64,000 bases of DNA from Canna indica. Taxonomy: Eukaryota > Streptophyta > Magnoliopsida > Zingiberales > Cannaceae. The stretch spans positions 44,658,001 to 44,722,000 of the forward strand of contig CP136895.1 of the NCBI GenBank assembly GCA_034359265.1. Direction: 5' to 3'. Shown one piece after another: positions 36,300 through 47,009 of the stretch. A model generated the notes under the pieces. The model was not told the DNA's origin. It was given only the letters and a program-made list of their open reading frames with translations, and did no database searches. Numbering within the stretch: position 1 is the stretch's first letter; each line of letters opens with the position of its first letter. The translations under genes and the position numbers were made by a program.

Positions 36300-37006
36300 T
36301 TTTTCTCTAGTGATGGTAGAATATACTGCATCATCTTTGTGCAGGTTAATTTTATTAACATGTCAGTAGGTTCTAATTTTTGGGGCAATTTTGGCGGATT
36401 AATTGCAAACGTTGTAGGCCTCAAGTTCAAGCAAGCAGAAAACTATCATTGAATGAAATGATGTTTGGTTCCTCAACCATGGAAAAGTTGCATCTCTAAC
36501 AGCAATATGTGAAGCTTTTGACCACAAAATGGTCAAAATAACTTATTTATCTCGTCAACATTCTCCTTGACTTGGGCCTGTCCTTTGCTTACATCATGTT
36601 TGCTTGTCCCAAGTTGACCACGCCATTGGATTCTATCTGGTTTTTTTCTTGGAGAAGCATTGGATTCTTGCCAATAACAGTGTGACTATGTTTTAAAAAT
36701 TAAAAATTGAATTAAAAGAAATCATACGTTGGAGATTTCAATCGAAAACGACGTACAGTAATCAGAGGCCATAATTGTTAAAAGGTGGTTAATGGCTTTA
36801 ATTAGCCTAATTCCATGCCAATAAGATTCACTTGCTCAAATCAATCCATTTTTGGTTGCACGTCGATGATAGATTTGACCAACATAGACCAAAATCCAGC
36901 CTTGGGTCCCACAATTGACATCGAGTAACCTTTTCTTCCCCTCCGTCTCTCGAAACAGCGCAAGTGTTCAAAGATCGCGTTTTTATCCTCATCTTTCTCT
37001 ACTCGA
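36300..37006. other. ANT-RLP44 intergenic region
   Basis: Holds the ANT 3' UTR and the RLP44 promoter on the same strand, about 0.7 kb. No transposon or extra gene is recognised. Confidence 0.5.
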
Positions 37007-37825
37007 ATGGCGCCACTGATGTGGTCGGTGCTTGTTCTCCTGCTGCTGCCGCCAGCTCTGGCAGAATCCGGCGACGAGGCGTGCCTCTCCAACCTGCGGT
37101 GGTCCCTGACGGATCCCAAAAGCAGCCTCCAGAACTGGAGCAGCGCAAGCTTCGCCACTCCATGCGATGGCTTCACCTCCTACCTCCATGGCGTCACCTG
37201 CAATAACGGACGCGTGTACAAGCTCACCCTCGCCGGCCTCGCCCTTGGTGGTTCCATCTCCCCCTACGTCGCTAACTGCACTAACCTGCAGTCCCTCGAT
37301 CTCTCCTCGAACCAACTCGCCGGTCCCATCCCGCCGGAGATCTCCGCCCTTCTTAACCTCGCCGTCCTCAACCTCTCCTCGAACCGCCTCACGGGGCCCA
37401 TCCCCCCGGAGCTGGTCCTCTGCGCTTACCTCAACATCATTGATCTCCATTCCAACCTCCTCTCCGGCACCATCCCCGACCAGCTCGGCCTCCTCGTCCG
37501 CCTCTCGGCATTCGACGTCTCCTACAACCACCTCGAGGGGCTCATCCCGGTACTGCTCGCCAACCGGTCCGGAATCGCGCCGGGGCTACCGCGATTCAAC
37601 ACCAGTTCCTTCATCGGCAACAGGGACCTTTACGGGTACCCCTTGCCGCCGATGAGGGGCAAGGGGCTGTCGGTACTCGCCATTGTCGGGATTGGGCTAG
37701 CGAGCGGGCTTCTTAGCTTGGTGCTCAGTTTCACCGCGGTGTGCATCTGGCTCGGGGTGAGGGAGAAGGCCGCCATGATGACAGGGGAGGAGGGGAAGGT
37801 CTCCCACCTCACGCCTGACTACTGA
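37007..37825 (+). CDS. RLP44: RLP44-type LRR receptor-like protein
   Basis: Single exon, 272 residues, intact. Plasma-membrane LRR protein without a kinase. In Arabidopsis RLP44 works with BRI1/BAK1 to link cell-wall state to brassinosteroid signalling and with PSKR1. Order: signal peptide (about 1-19, hydrophobic run then Ala), Cys-containing N-cap with [11 protein letters not shown] and NW, about four LRRs from residue 70 to 180 ([54 protein letters not shown]), juxtamembrane [13 protein letters not shown], membrane helix about 221-251, and a 21-residue tail ending TPDY, like the RLP44 tail. It is much more GC-rich than its surroundings, especially at third positions, as in many monocot genes. 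The ATG chosen starts a clear signal peptide. Confidence 0.95.
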   Translation: MAPLMWSVLVLLLLPPALAESGDEACLSNLRWSLTDPKSSLQNWSSASFATPCDGFTSYLHGVTCNNGRVYKLTLAGLALGGSISPYVANCTNLQSLDLSSNQLAGPIPPEISALLNLAVLNLSSNRLTGPIPPELVLCAYLNIIDLHSNLLSGTIPDQLGLLVRLSAFDVSYNHLEGLIPVLLANRSGIAPGLPRFNTSSFIGNRDLYGYPLPPMRGKGLSVLAIVGIGLASGLLSLVLSFTAVCIWLGVREKAAMMTGEEGKVSHLTPDY

Positions 37826-37969
37826 TTGATGCCTGGTTCTTCTTCTTCGGATCAGTATTACACATCAAAATCCTATCTTTCTTAGAGTAAAGGCCTGACT
37901 ACTGATTGATGCCTGGTTCTTCTTCGGATCAGTGTTACACATCAAAATCCTATCTTTCTAAGAGTAAAG
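37813..37969 (+). repeat. Tandem duplication over the RLP44 stop codon
   Basis: Units 37813-37892 (80 bases) and 37893-37969 (77 bases) differ by one TTC triplet and a few substitutions. Each starts GCCTGACTACTGATTGATGC, the codons for the last residues plus the stop. The second copy lies in the 3' UTR, so the protein end is unchanged. Confidence 0.92.
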
Positions 37970-39470
37970 TTTTCTCCTGTTTCTTTTGTTTGGCTCTCTC
38001 CTCAACAAGTTCTTTTTATCTGCTGGTCTTTCTTATTTTTAACTGTAAAAAAAGCACTTTTGATAGTAAAGATTTACATAGCCAAGTTGACAAGGAAACT
38101 AGTCAACTCCGAAGTAGAACTGTAGAAGCTTTCTAGCCAATGTACTCACTTAACTGAGGATTTCTTTAGAGTCCTAATAATAGTATAATGGTGGGAGAAG
38201 ACCCTTGCTCTGTTTTAACTTTTAATATAAAGATAACCAGCTAGAGTAAAGGTGGGCATGAGCTATATAGATGATAGATCTAACATCAAATCTTAATTAG
38301 CTACCCTCAAACTTGGAATCCTACAACAAGGTAGAGTATTATGGATCTCAAGTCCAAACTCGTCAATAGCATTATTAAACTCTATCTTAAATTCCCTCGT
38401 GGAGACTCGGTCAATCAGACGTTGTTAGATCTTGTGGTTCGTCATTGTCAGAGGTATTATAATGGAAGCAGAGTGGGGTCTTCCCTTTTTTTGATTTATT
38501 TCTCTTTGTATTATTGGAATTGGATTGCTTCCTGTGTGAAGGAAGGATGGGGTACAGAAATTTGTGTCTTGTCCTGTGACCATGGCCTTTCTTATTGGAA
38601 TGATCTAAATGAGCAAACATCTCACATCACTAAATCATATGTTGGATTTACACGCTTGTCGATTGCCAATCAACCAAAGGTTCACATAATGCTCGGTTGA
38701 AGAGAGATGCGGATGAGGTTGAGTTGTCGCTATTGTTGGCACAATCAAGTATCAAACTGTTCTCCTCACTCAAAGATATAGGAAAAAAGGCATTAGTTTA
38801 TGTCTTAATGAAAACCATGTTGTCAAGTTATGGTGGAGTCCAAGGTGTTCCAATGGCTACTGTTTTCATAATATGGTGTGCCACCATTATGGCTTAATAA
38901 CTTAGAATTAAGATATTTAAAATCTCCTTTACTACCACTACAGCTTTTGTATTGAATATTGGTCAAACTGATTTGTTTTCTATAGACAAGGACTTCTGCA
39001 CATGTATATTTACTAGAAGATATTATCCTAATGCTCATCAAGTATATTGGCTCTTTGCAGTCTCTACATGTCTGTAGCACTTGCTTTTACACAATTCACA
39101 AGATGTACGAACTAATTCCAGAAGGTTTTAGTTGGAGGTGAAGGAGTGGCTTCTAAACTTTGTTGCTTCTCTCCCATTCTTTAGAATCATACAGAAAAAT
39201 CTTGTCATGCTCCACTCTCTTTGCAACAAATTGTTGTCCTCCAAATGGTTGGCATCCAGAATATGATGCTAAGTTGAGTACCTTTTCTGGAGTGGGGATT
39301 AGCAACACTGGCCATCAACAAATGGCAGCCAATGTTCATGCACTTATTGCTTGACCAAAAGCTAATTTTTTTTTTAAAGAAAAAAAGAAAGGCTAAAGAT
39401 AACTCTATGTACTTGATTACCAATTATTCTCCTCATACTTGTTCAAAAAAGTTCAATATACTTGATTAAC
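37970..39470. other. Downstream of RLP44, nothing firmly recognised
   Basis: ORFs of up to 119 residues occur (38341-38700, 38697-38897) but match no family I know and break into each other. They could be decayed coding DNA. The end is the TATGA target site of the gypsy insertion at 39471-39475. Confidence 0.4.
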
Positions 39471-39475
39471 TATGA

Positions 39476-42173
39476 TGTTAAGCCTTGAAAATTTTGGACC
39501 TAATTGTAAATATTTTTCTTAGATGAATCTTTGCAAAAGTGCAAATCCTATTTAATTATCCATAATTCCTCTCTAATTCTTTTTCCTCTCCCGATCACTG
39601 TAGCGGCAGCAGGTGTGTGGCGTCGGCGGTGAGGTGGCGGCTGTGAGAAAGCTCCGATCGGAGTTTGGAGGAGTTTTCCGGTAGGATTCCCATCCTACTT
39701 GTTTTCTTTTCGCATAGGGTATTATGGATGTAGGATGAGATTTGATCTAAGATTCGTGTAGACGCGTAGATCTGGAATTTCTTTGTGTTCTATCCAAGTT
39801 TTGAAGTGTTCATGCTAGTTAAATCTCGGATCTGATTTCTCGTTGCCGGATCTTGTGTTTTTCGATGAACTTTCCGGCGGATTACTCGCAGTCCGAACCG
39901 TCGGCGAGGAGACGATCACAGTACACGATTGGATCTGCTATTTTGTGGTTGAATCGCGTCGTTTCTTCGTCGTTTTTGGTATCATTTTCTTCGTGCTCGA
40001 GTCGTTGCCGTCGGCAACAGTGTCGGTCGGCATTGTTTTGGAGAAATTTTCGTCGGGCCAACAGTGGCGCCTGGCTATCTCTCGGTCGGGGTCGGCCGCG
40101 ATGGGCTGTGACACCCGGCGAGGCGCTGCGGCGAGCAGCGGCGCCGGCGAGGCGTCGCTGCCATGCGTGCAGGCGGCCACCGCCAGGTGCGACCGCCCGT
40201 TGAGGGCGTTTGTGCGAGGCGGATGGGCTGTCGCCGCTCACTTTCATTCATACGATCTTTTTTGTGTTCTGCGCAATGCGAAAGAAATTCGGCTTTATCA
40301 GCCAGCTCGGAATAACGTTGGAAGGTGCCCCTCTCAATTTGGAGAGTATTCTACCTATGGAGAAAAATCAATCCCCGATGAGAGCAACTTTCCATTTTTT
40401 CGATCCAATCCAACAGAAAGTACTTTTCACTCAACTCCTCTATGGTACTCCTTGGGCCTTAGGGGAAAGGGGCCTTTATTCTCTCTTTTAACTAGCTTTC
40501 CCTATCCTTTATTACCTGGATGTCTTCAAATACGTTTTTCAACGCATTTTCTTTGAACTGACGGAATGTCTGAAAGCTAGGAACGCGTGGTGGCGACGGT
40601 GCATCGTCGGCGTCGGCGTCGGGCTTTCTCGACGGCCCAACCTGACGGGGGAGTCGAGGGTGGCGGCGGCCTGGTGTTTTGGTGCTGGCGAACCATGGAG
40701 TAGGGTAAAGGATTTGTGTAGTTTATAACACCTTTTATTCTTGTAACAGTGTTACACGAGTTGTAACAACATTATTTATATAGTTAGCACCGATATATAT
40801 TGATTTATGATGTTATCCGCTGGTGTGAGTATATGATAGGTGTAGTTGTATTGTATAGGTTTGTAATACCGTTACAAAAGTTGGTAGCAGTACCTTAACA
40901 AGTAGTACTTAAGGTATTTTTATTAATTATTCTAAAAATTATTTTGAGGCCTTGGAGTTATCCAAATTAGTCATATCATATATGAATTTATATCTACTCA
41001 ACGCCCCGAATCCATTGGTGGGGTCAGTTTTGCCATTGGGCTTTCAGATGTTGAAATCAGTGGGTCCTTGTTGTCTCGTTTTGTGTGCCGAGTCGGAAAA
41101 TATTATTTTATTCGTTTTTGTGGTTTCTACCCGAGTTGTTCTGTCGTTGTAGTTGTTGTCAAGGTGAATCTCATCCTAGATCGGTTGTTACCCTATGTCG
41201 AAATATATCTTGTTGTTCTATTCCGTTGAAAATTGATATCTATTGTCGTTGGAGCTCTTTATGCATATTTTGTTGATACATGTTGCCAGCGTGATGTTTT
41301 TATATGCATATTAGTTGAGAATGCTAGTATAGACGTTGCATGCCTTATGTTGTTGTTTATATATTTAATTCATACACGATGACATGACTACTAGCATTAT
41401 ATTAATTGAGTTGTAGTAGAGTAGTTGTTGACATGATGCATAGTTGACCTACTGTTGGGCGATAGCCCTAGACACTGTTGATATATTGCCCAAGGTGTAG
41501 GACAAGTGACACCGGTGATCACCTATTTACCACACGGGGTGCGTGTGCGGCGTCGAGGTGTTAGACGTCGGCGGACTACCATTCTTGGATATTCGCATCT
41601 CTAGCTGGAGCGGGCTTGAGGTGCCACTCTCAGGGTGCGAGAGTGCGGGGGAAACCTAATGTCCACTACGCTCTTGATTGAGTCTATAACCATATATTCA
41701 TATGGATGATAATTGACATAGTTGATTGGTGTAGGAGCATTAAATAAATTGTTGAACAATATCTTTCGTCGTATTCATGACATCATAGCATCTTGTTGCA
41801 ATCCTACTCAGTCTTCTGCTGATGTTTGTTATTTTTGCCTTAGATCCTCAGGTATGACGATATTTCCTTATGAGGTAGCTAGAGTTTTGGAGGAGGAGAC
41901 GTCTTTCGCACAGTATTTAGTTTCCTATTTTACTAGTTGAACTGTTTACTCTATCCACTTTTGGACTGTTTAGACTCTTTGGCTAGACTTTGAAAATTCA
42001 TTGTTCCTAACTGGACTGTTGATCTTTTATCATTTGTTATCTTGTTGGACATTTGATTAGAATCTGGTTGTAATTTAAATTCAATCCACTTATGATGTTG
42101 TTGTTCTGTTGCTAGTTGCACTTCTTCTAGGTGAGGTCCCTTATCTACGGATAAACCTAGGCAGAGTGTAACA
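39476..42173 (+). repeat. 5' LTR of gypsy element, with insert
   Basis: 2698 bases, unusually long. It matches the right LTR nearly throughout, but carries about 345 extra bases at about 40239-40585. ORFs here that begin MPDLVFF are present in both LTRs and are not host genes. Confidence 0.95.
40239..40585 (+). other. Foreign insert in the 5' LTR
   Basis: The right LTR reads straight from GGGCTGCCGCC to GCGTGGTGGCG, while the left LTR has about 345 bases between the same points. The insert lacks inverted ends and a clear target duplication. It encodes an open stretch containing FGFISQLGITLEGAPLNLES and LYGTPWALGERGLYSLF. Base and codon style recalls organelle DNA, so a mitochondrial filler is possible, but I did not recognise the gene. 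Confidence 0.6.
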
Positions 42174-42176
42174 ATT

Positions 42177-42188
42177 TGGTATCAGAGC
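42177..42188 (+). other. Primer binding site (initiator Met tRNA)
   Basis: A perfect TGGTATCAGAGC, three bases after the left LTR ends at GTGTAACA. It fixes the plus-strand orientation of this element. Confidence 0.92.
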
Positions 42189-42714
42189 ATAGAATCGTCC
42201 TCCTCCATAGGATTGTTGGGTGTTTAGGTCTAAGGATGAGATTTAACCATACTTTAAGATAATAAGTTGTTGTTTTTTAAATTGTCTGGATATTTATTGA
42301 ATTTGAAGCCTGAGTCGTTCTTTCCTTTTATAAAGTATGGAGGCTAGAGGTAGCGTGGGTGTCAGGACTGCCTTCAGAGGTGGACGCCGAGGCCGAGGCC
42401 GAGGTTGAGGCGGTAGGCAAGCTGTGCAGACTCAGAGGGTTAGTCCAGTTCCGGCCAGAGTCAAGCCAGACCTGGCAGATGATGTTCCTTTGGCTCAGTT
42501 TCAGCGTCGGGCACGCTCGAGTCGTAGGCCCGACCAAAGTAGCACTCGGGGTGGCCGAGCGGGAGGACAGACCGAGCAGATGAAGCCTCAGTCTGAGTCC
42601 AATTCTGAGTTTGATTCTGACTGAGCTCGCAGTATGGACACACCTTCTTAGATGTCTGCTGGAGAGCCTTCAGAGGATTCACTGGTGCAGTCGTAGCCAG
42701 TAGCTCAGTACGAC

Positions 42715-44040
42715 ATGGTGCAGATCGAGTCCTTCGAGAGGCGGAAGATGAACCGGCAGAATCAATTTCTGCGCCTGGGTAGAGGCAAGTTCGACAGCTT
42801 CTCTGGGACCACCAACCCTGCAGTGGCTCAGTCATGGGTCAGCGAGGTAGAGCGGGCCTTTGGTGTATTGGGCTATCCTGAGGAGGAGCAGGTCGGTTTG
42901 GCGACTTACTGCTTTACTGGGGAGGCCTTGGTTTGGTGGGAGATGCAGCAGAGACTACTGAGAGGGAAGACGGTCTTTTGGAAGAGATTCTTGAAGATAT
43001 TCTTCAAAAATATTACCCAGCTACCTATGCGAGACAGAAGATGCAGGAGTTCCTTTAGTTGGGTCAGGGGACGAGGCGAGTGGTAGAGTATGCCAGCGAG
43101 TTTGATGCACTCACGAGGTTCGTCCCAAACTTGGTGTCTACTGATAGCAGGAGGGTAGAGTTCTTCTTCGGTGGACTAAACAACGCCATCAAGGGGTTGA
43201 TGGCTAGTGACGAGCTCGAGAGCTATGACCGAGTTCTGAGGCGGGCTCTGCGGGCGGAGGCGACTCATGCTGAGATATTCCCGGATCGTCAACAGGTTGA
43301 GGCTAGCCAGCCAACTCAGACTCAGAGTCGGTGGCAGAGGACAGAGACAGTCGGGACAATCTCATTTCAGGCAGCACAGAGGGCGCAGAGATGGTGGTAG
43401 AGGATTTGGGCAGCCGTAGGCCAAGAGGGTCAGATCCGCACCAGCCCAGTCGCATGCATCTTCACGACCTACTCATCAGTCGAGAGGTCAGTCGAGCCGA
43501 GGCCAGTTCCATTGCTTTAAGTGTGAGGTTGCTTCCCACTATGTCAGGGACTGTCCACAGTCACAGAGTTTGTGCTTTAGTTGTAAGCAGCCAGGCCACA
43601 TCAATAGAGAGTGTTCGACCAGGCAGCAGACAGGGGGCCAGAGCTCTCAGCAGCAGCGGCAGAGAGGCCCGCAGCAAAGCACCCAGCAGTCTGCCAGAGT
43701 GTTCGCACTAACTCAGCAGCAGGCCCAGGAGGCTTCTGGTACAATTATGAGAGGTATGATTCAGATTTTTAGTATTCCTGCATCGTTGCTGTTTGATACT
43801 GGCTCTACGCATTCTTTTATTGCTCCGTATATGATTGAAAAATTAAGTATAGAGCCTACACCTAGTGCGACGAGTCTGGCTGTGCATACACCGTCTGGGG
43901 ATGTGCTAATGTCAGAGTTTCAGTTGAGTGGGTGTAGACTCGATTTTGGCGGCCATGTTTGTCTAGCTGATTTATTGGTGTTGGATTTTTCGGAGTTTGA
44001 TATTATTTTGGGTATGGATTGACTTTCTGCCAACCATGCT
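42715..44040 (+). pseudogene. Gypsy gag and protease
   Basis: Gag core with KFDSFSGTTNPAVAQSWVSE, FGVLGYPEEEQVGLATYCFT and GEALVWW, a frame change near 43030, then YASEFDALTRFVPNLV and an Arg/Gln-rich linker. Two consecutive zinc knuckles, CFKCEVASHYVRDC and CFSCKQPGHINREC, are at about 43510-43615. Protease follows: SLLFDTGSTHSFIAPYMIEK, with the DTGS active site intact, ending FDIILGMD. The next codon is TGA instead of Trp. Confidence 0.88.
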
Positions 44041-44379
44041 AAAGTTGACTGCCATGGCTGTGACAATATCACCTCCGGGATTGCCTTCATTTGAATTCTT
44101 GGGAGTGAGAGAATCCATGACTCCCTTAATCTCAGTATTGCAGGCCCGACGATTGCTAGCTCAGGGTGCCTTGGTTTTGTTGCTTCATTGGTGGGCACTT
44201 CCGAAAGCAGTCAGAGTCGGCTTGAGGATCTACCTGTGGTTTGTGATTTTCCGGATGTATTTCCGGAGGAGTTACCAGGATTACCCCCGGTGCGTTAGAC
44301 TGGCTTCAGCATTGACTTGCATCCTGGTACTGCTCCTATCTCGAAGGCACCGTACAGAATGGCACCTAAGGAGTTAGAG

Positions 44380-45420
44380 GAGCTGAAAGAGCAACTGCAG
44401 GAGTTGTTGGATAAAGGGTTCATCCGACCCAGTGTCTCACCCTGGGGAGCCCAGTGTTGTTTGTAAAGAAGAAGGATGGCTCTATGAGGCTTTGCATTGA
44501 TTATAGACAACTGAACTCGGTGACTATAAAGAACAGATACCCTCTTCCCAGGATCGATGATCTGTTTGATCTATTGCAGGGGACGAGTGTGTACTCCAAG
44601 ATTGATTTGAGATCAGGCTATCATCAGCTCAGAGTTCATTGATGATATCTTGGTGTACTCTCGCAGTGAGGCAGAGCATGAAGAGCACTTGAGGATGGTG
44701 CTTGGTGTGCTGAGAAAAGAGCAGTTGTATGCCAAATTCAGCAAGTGTGCTTTCTGGTTAAAGGAAGTTAGCTTCATTGGTCATGTGATTTCTAGAGCTG
44801 GCATTGCAGTCGATCCCCAGAAGATTAATGCAGTGACCGAGTGGCAAAGGCCTAGGACAGTCCACGAGATTCAGAGTTTCTTGGGACTAGCAGGCTATTA
44901 TCGGCGATTTGTTGAGGGTTTCTCAAAAATCGCTACACCCTTGTCTAGATTGACAAAGAAAGGGGTGAAATTTGTTTGGGGTGACCGGTGCGAGGTGAGC
45001 TTCCATGAGCTCAAGAGGCGGCTCACTAGTGCACCTGTTTTGGTAGTTTCATCTGAATGTGACGGGTTTGTGTTGTTTACAGACGCCTCCATTCAGGGAC
45101 TTGAGCTGTGTTGATGCAGCATGAGAGAGTAGTTGCTTATGCTTCTCGTCAGTTGAAGGAGCATGAGAAGAACTACCCAGTGCATGACTTGGAGCTAGCA
45201 GCGATCATCTTTGCATTGAAGATTTGGCGGCATTACCTGTATGGAGCGACTTTTGAGATCTTCACATATCATAAGAGCCTGAAGTATCTGTTCACTCAGA
45301 AGGAACTGAACATGAGACAACGTAGATGGATGGATTTTCTGAAGGATTATGACTGCTCCATTAACTATCATCCTAGTAAGGCTAATGTTGTTGCAGATGC
45401 CTTAAGCAGAAAATTAGTTG
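44380..45420 (+). pseudogene. Gypsy reverse transcriptase/RNase H with internal deletion
   Basis: Fingers are present ([48 protein letters not shown]). The sequence then jumps to [14 protein letters not shown] at 44640, skipping about 52 codons that include the FGLTNAP palm motif, which the relative at 15538-16017 keeps. The thumb ([16 protein letters not shown]), RNase H ([30 protein letters not shown]) and [13 protein letters not shown] follow, with a frameshift near 45105. Confidence 0.9.
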
Positions 45421-46960
45421 GGATGTTGGCTCACCTCAGAGTTGCAGCGTCTGAACTAATTAGGCAGTTTTCAGAGCTGAATTTGGATGTGATTCGCCCT
45501 ACTGAGAGAGGGGTGCTAGCTCAGCTCATTGCTCATTCGCCGATTGTTCGGTGGATTCAGGAGAGTCAGATCGAGGATCGTCACCTCCAGGCTATGATTG
45601 AGGAGATAGAGCAGGGGCGGAAGCCCGACTTCTCCAGAGATACAGACGATATTATCAGATTTAGAGGCAGGTTGTGCGTGCCTGAGGGGCACTCGGTAAA
45701 GGAAGAATTGTTGGCTGAAGCTCACAGATCTCGATTTGCAGTACATCCTGGGAGTTCTCGGATGTATCGGGACCTAAAATAGTCATATTGGTGGCGAGGG
45801 ATGAAAAAGGATGTGGCAGAGTTTGTGGCTAAGTGCTTGATCTGTCAGCAGATCAAGGTGGAGCATCAGCGACCTGCAGGGAAGCTTCAGAACATTCCTA
45901 TTCCAGAGTGGAAATGGAGCATATCACGATGGATTTTGTTATTGGACTTCCGAGATCGCAGAGAGGGCATGACTCGATTTGGGTTATTGTTGATCGACTT
46001 ACCAAATCTGCCCACTTCTTGCCGATGAAGAAGACTTTCCCTCTTAGTCGATTGGCAGCTTTATATTGTAGAGAGATTGTTCGACTTCATGGTGTACCAG
46101 CCAGCATAATCTCAGATAGAGATCCGCGATTCACTTCGCATTTTTGGGAGAGTTTGCAGCAGACCTTGGGTACACAGCTCCGATTCAACACCACCTATCA
46201 CCCTCAGACTGACGGCCAGTCGGAGCGCACGATCCAGACTCTTGAGGATCTCTTGCGTGCTTGTGTGTTGGACTTCGGAGGTAGCTGGGAGGACCATCTT
46301 CATCTGGTGGAGTTCTCATATAATAATAGTTACCACTTGGATATTCAGATGGCACCGCTTGAGGCTCTTTATGGCCGAAGATGCAGATCACCATTGCATT
46401 GGGATGAGGCAGACGAGTGTCGTCTTTTGGGACCAGAGATGGTCCAACGGGACATAGAGCTAGTGCAGATGATCAGGCAGAGATTGCTGACTGCCCAGAG
46501 TCGTCAGAAGAGTTATGCTGATCGGCGTAGGAGAGACCTAGAGTTCTTAGTTGGGGATCATGTTTTCCTTAGAGTGTCTCCTACCAGAGGTGTTACGCGG
46601 TTTGGCAAGAAAGGAAAGCTCGCACCGCGTTATATTGGCCCATTCGAGATCTTGGAGAGAGTGGGAGCGGTAGCGTATCGGCTAGCATTGCCTCCTTCCT
46701 TAGCTGATGTGCACGATGTCTTCCATGTTTTTATGTTGAGGAAGTACGTGCTTGATCCTACTCATATCTTGGAGCAGCAGTCAGTTCAACTTCAGCCTAA
46801 CTTTAGCTTCGAGGAGCAGCCTGTTCGGATTCTTGACAGGAAGGAGCATCAGCTTCGGAACAAGGTGATATCTCTCGTCAAGGTGGCAGCATCATTCTGA
46901 TTCGGAGGCCACTTGGGAGCGAGAGAAGGATATTCGAGCGCTCTACCCTCATCTTTTTGA
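45420..46960 (+). pseudogene. Gypsy integrase and chromodomain-like end
   Basis: HHCC zinc region ([12 protein letters not shown], a TAG, then [20 protein letters not shown]), catalytic core with [47 protein letters not shown] and TYHPQTDGQSERTIQTLED, then FEALYGRRCRSP-type EALYGRRCRSPLHWDEA. The GPF domain (APRYIGPFEILERVG), linker (LADVHDVFHVFMLRKYVLD) and the chromodomain-like PVRILDRKEHQLRNKVISLV come last. The core DD-E residues appear present. Frame shifts at about 45900 and 46890 break it. Confidence 0.9.
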
Positions 46961-47009
46961 GCCAGGTATTCAAATTTGGAGGACCAAATTTTTCTTTAGG
47001 TGGGGAGGA

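Noticed and set aside
37007..37825. Horizontal transfer because of very high GC
   Set aside because: High third-position GC is normal for many monocot genes, and the protein is a typical plant RLP44 with all family marks.
38341..38897. A host gene from the ORFs at 38341-38700 and 38697-38897
   Set aside because: No family or splice structure could be recognised and the frames end in each other. It may be decayed coding DNA.
39843..40556. 237-residue ORF beginning MPDLVFF, and its twin at 47379-47864
   Set aside because: Both lie at the same place in the two LTRs of one gypsy element. The reading changes at the 345-base insert in one copy. It is LTR sequence, not a gene.
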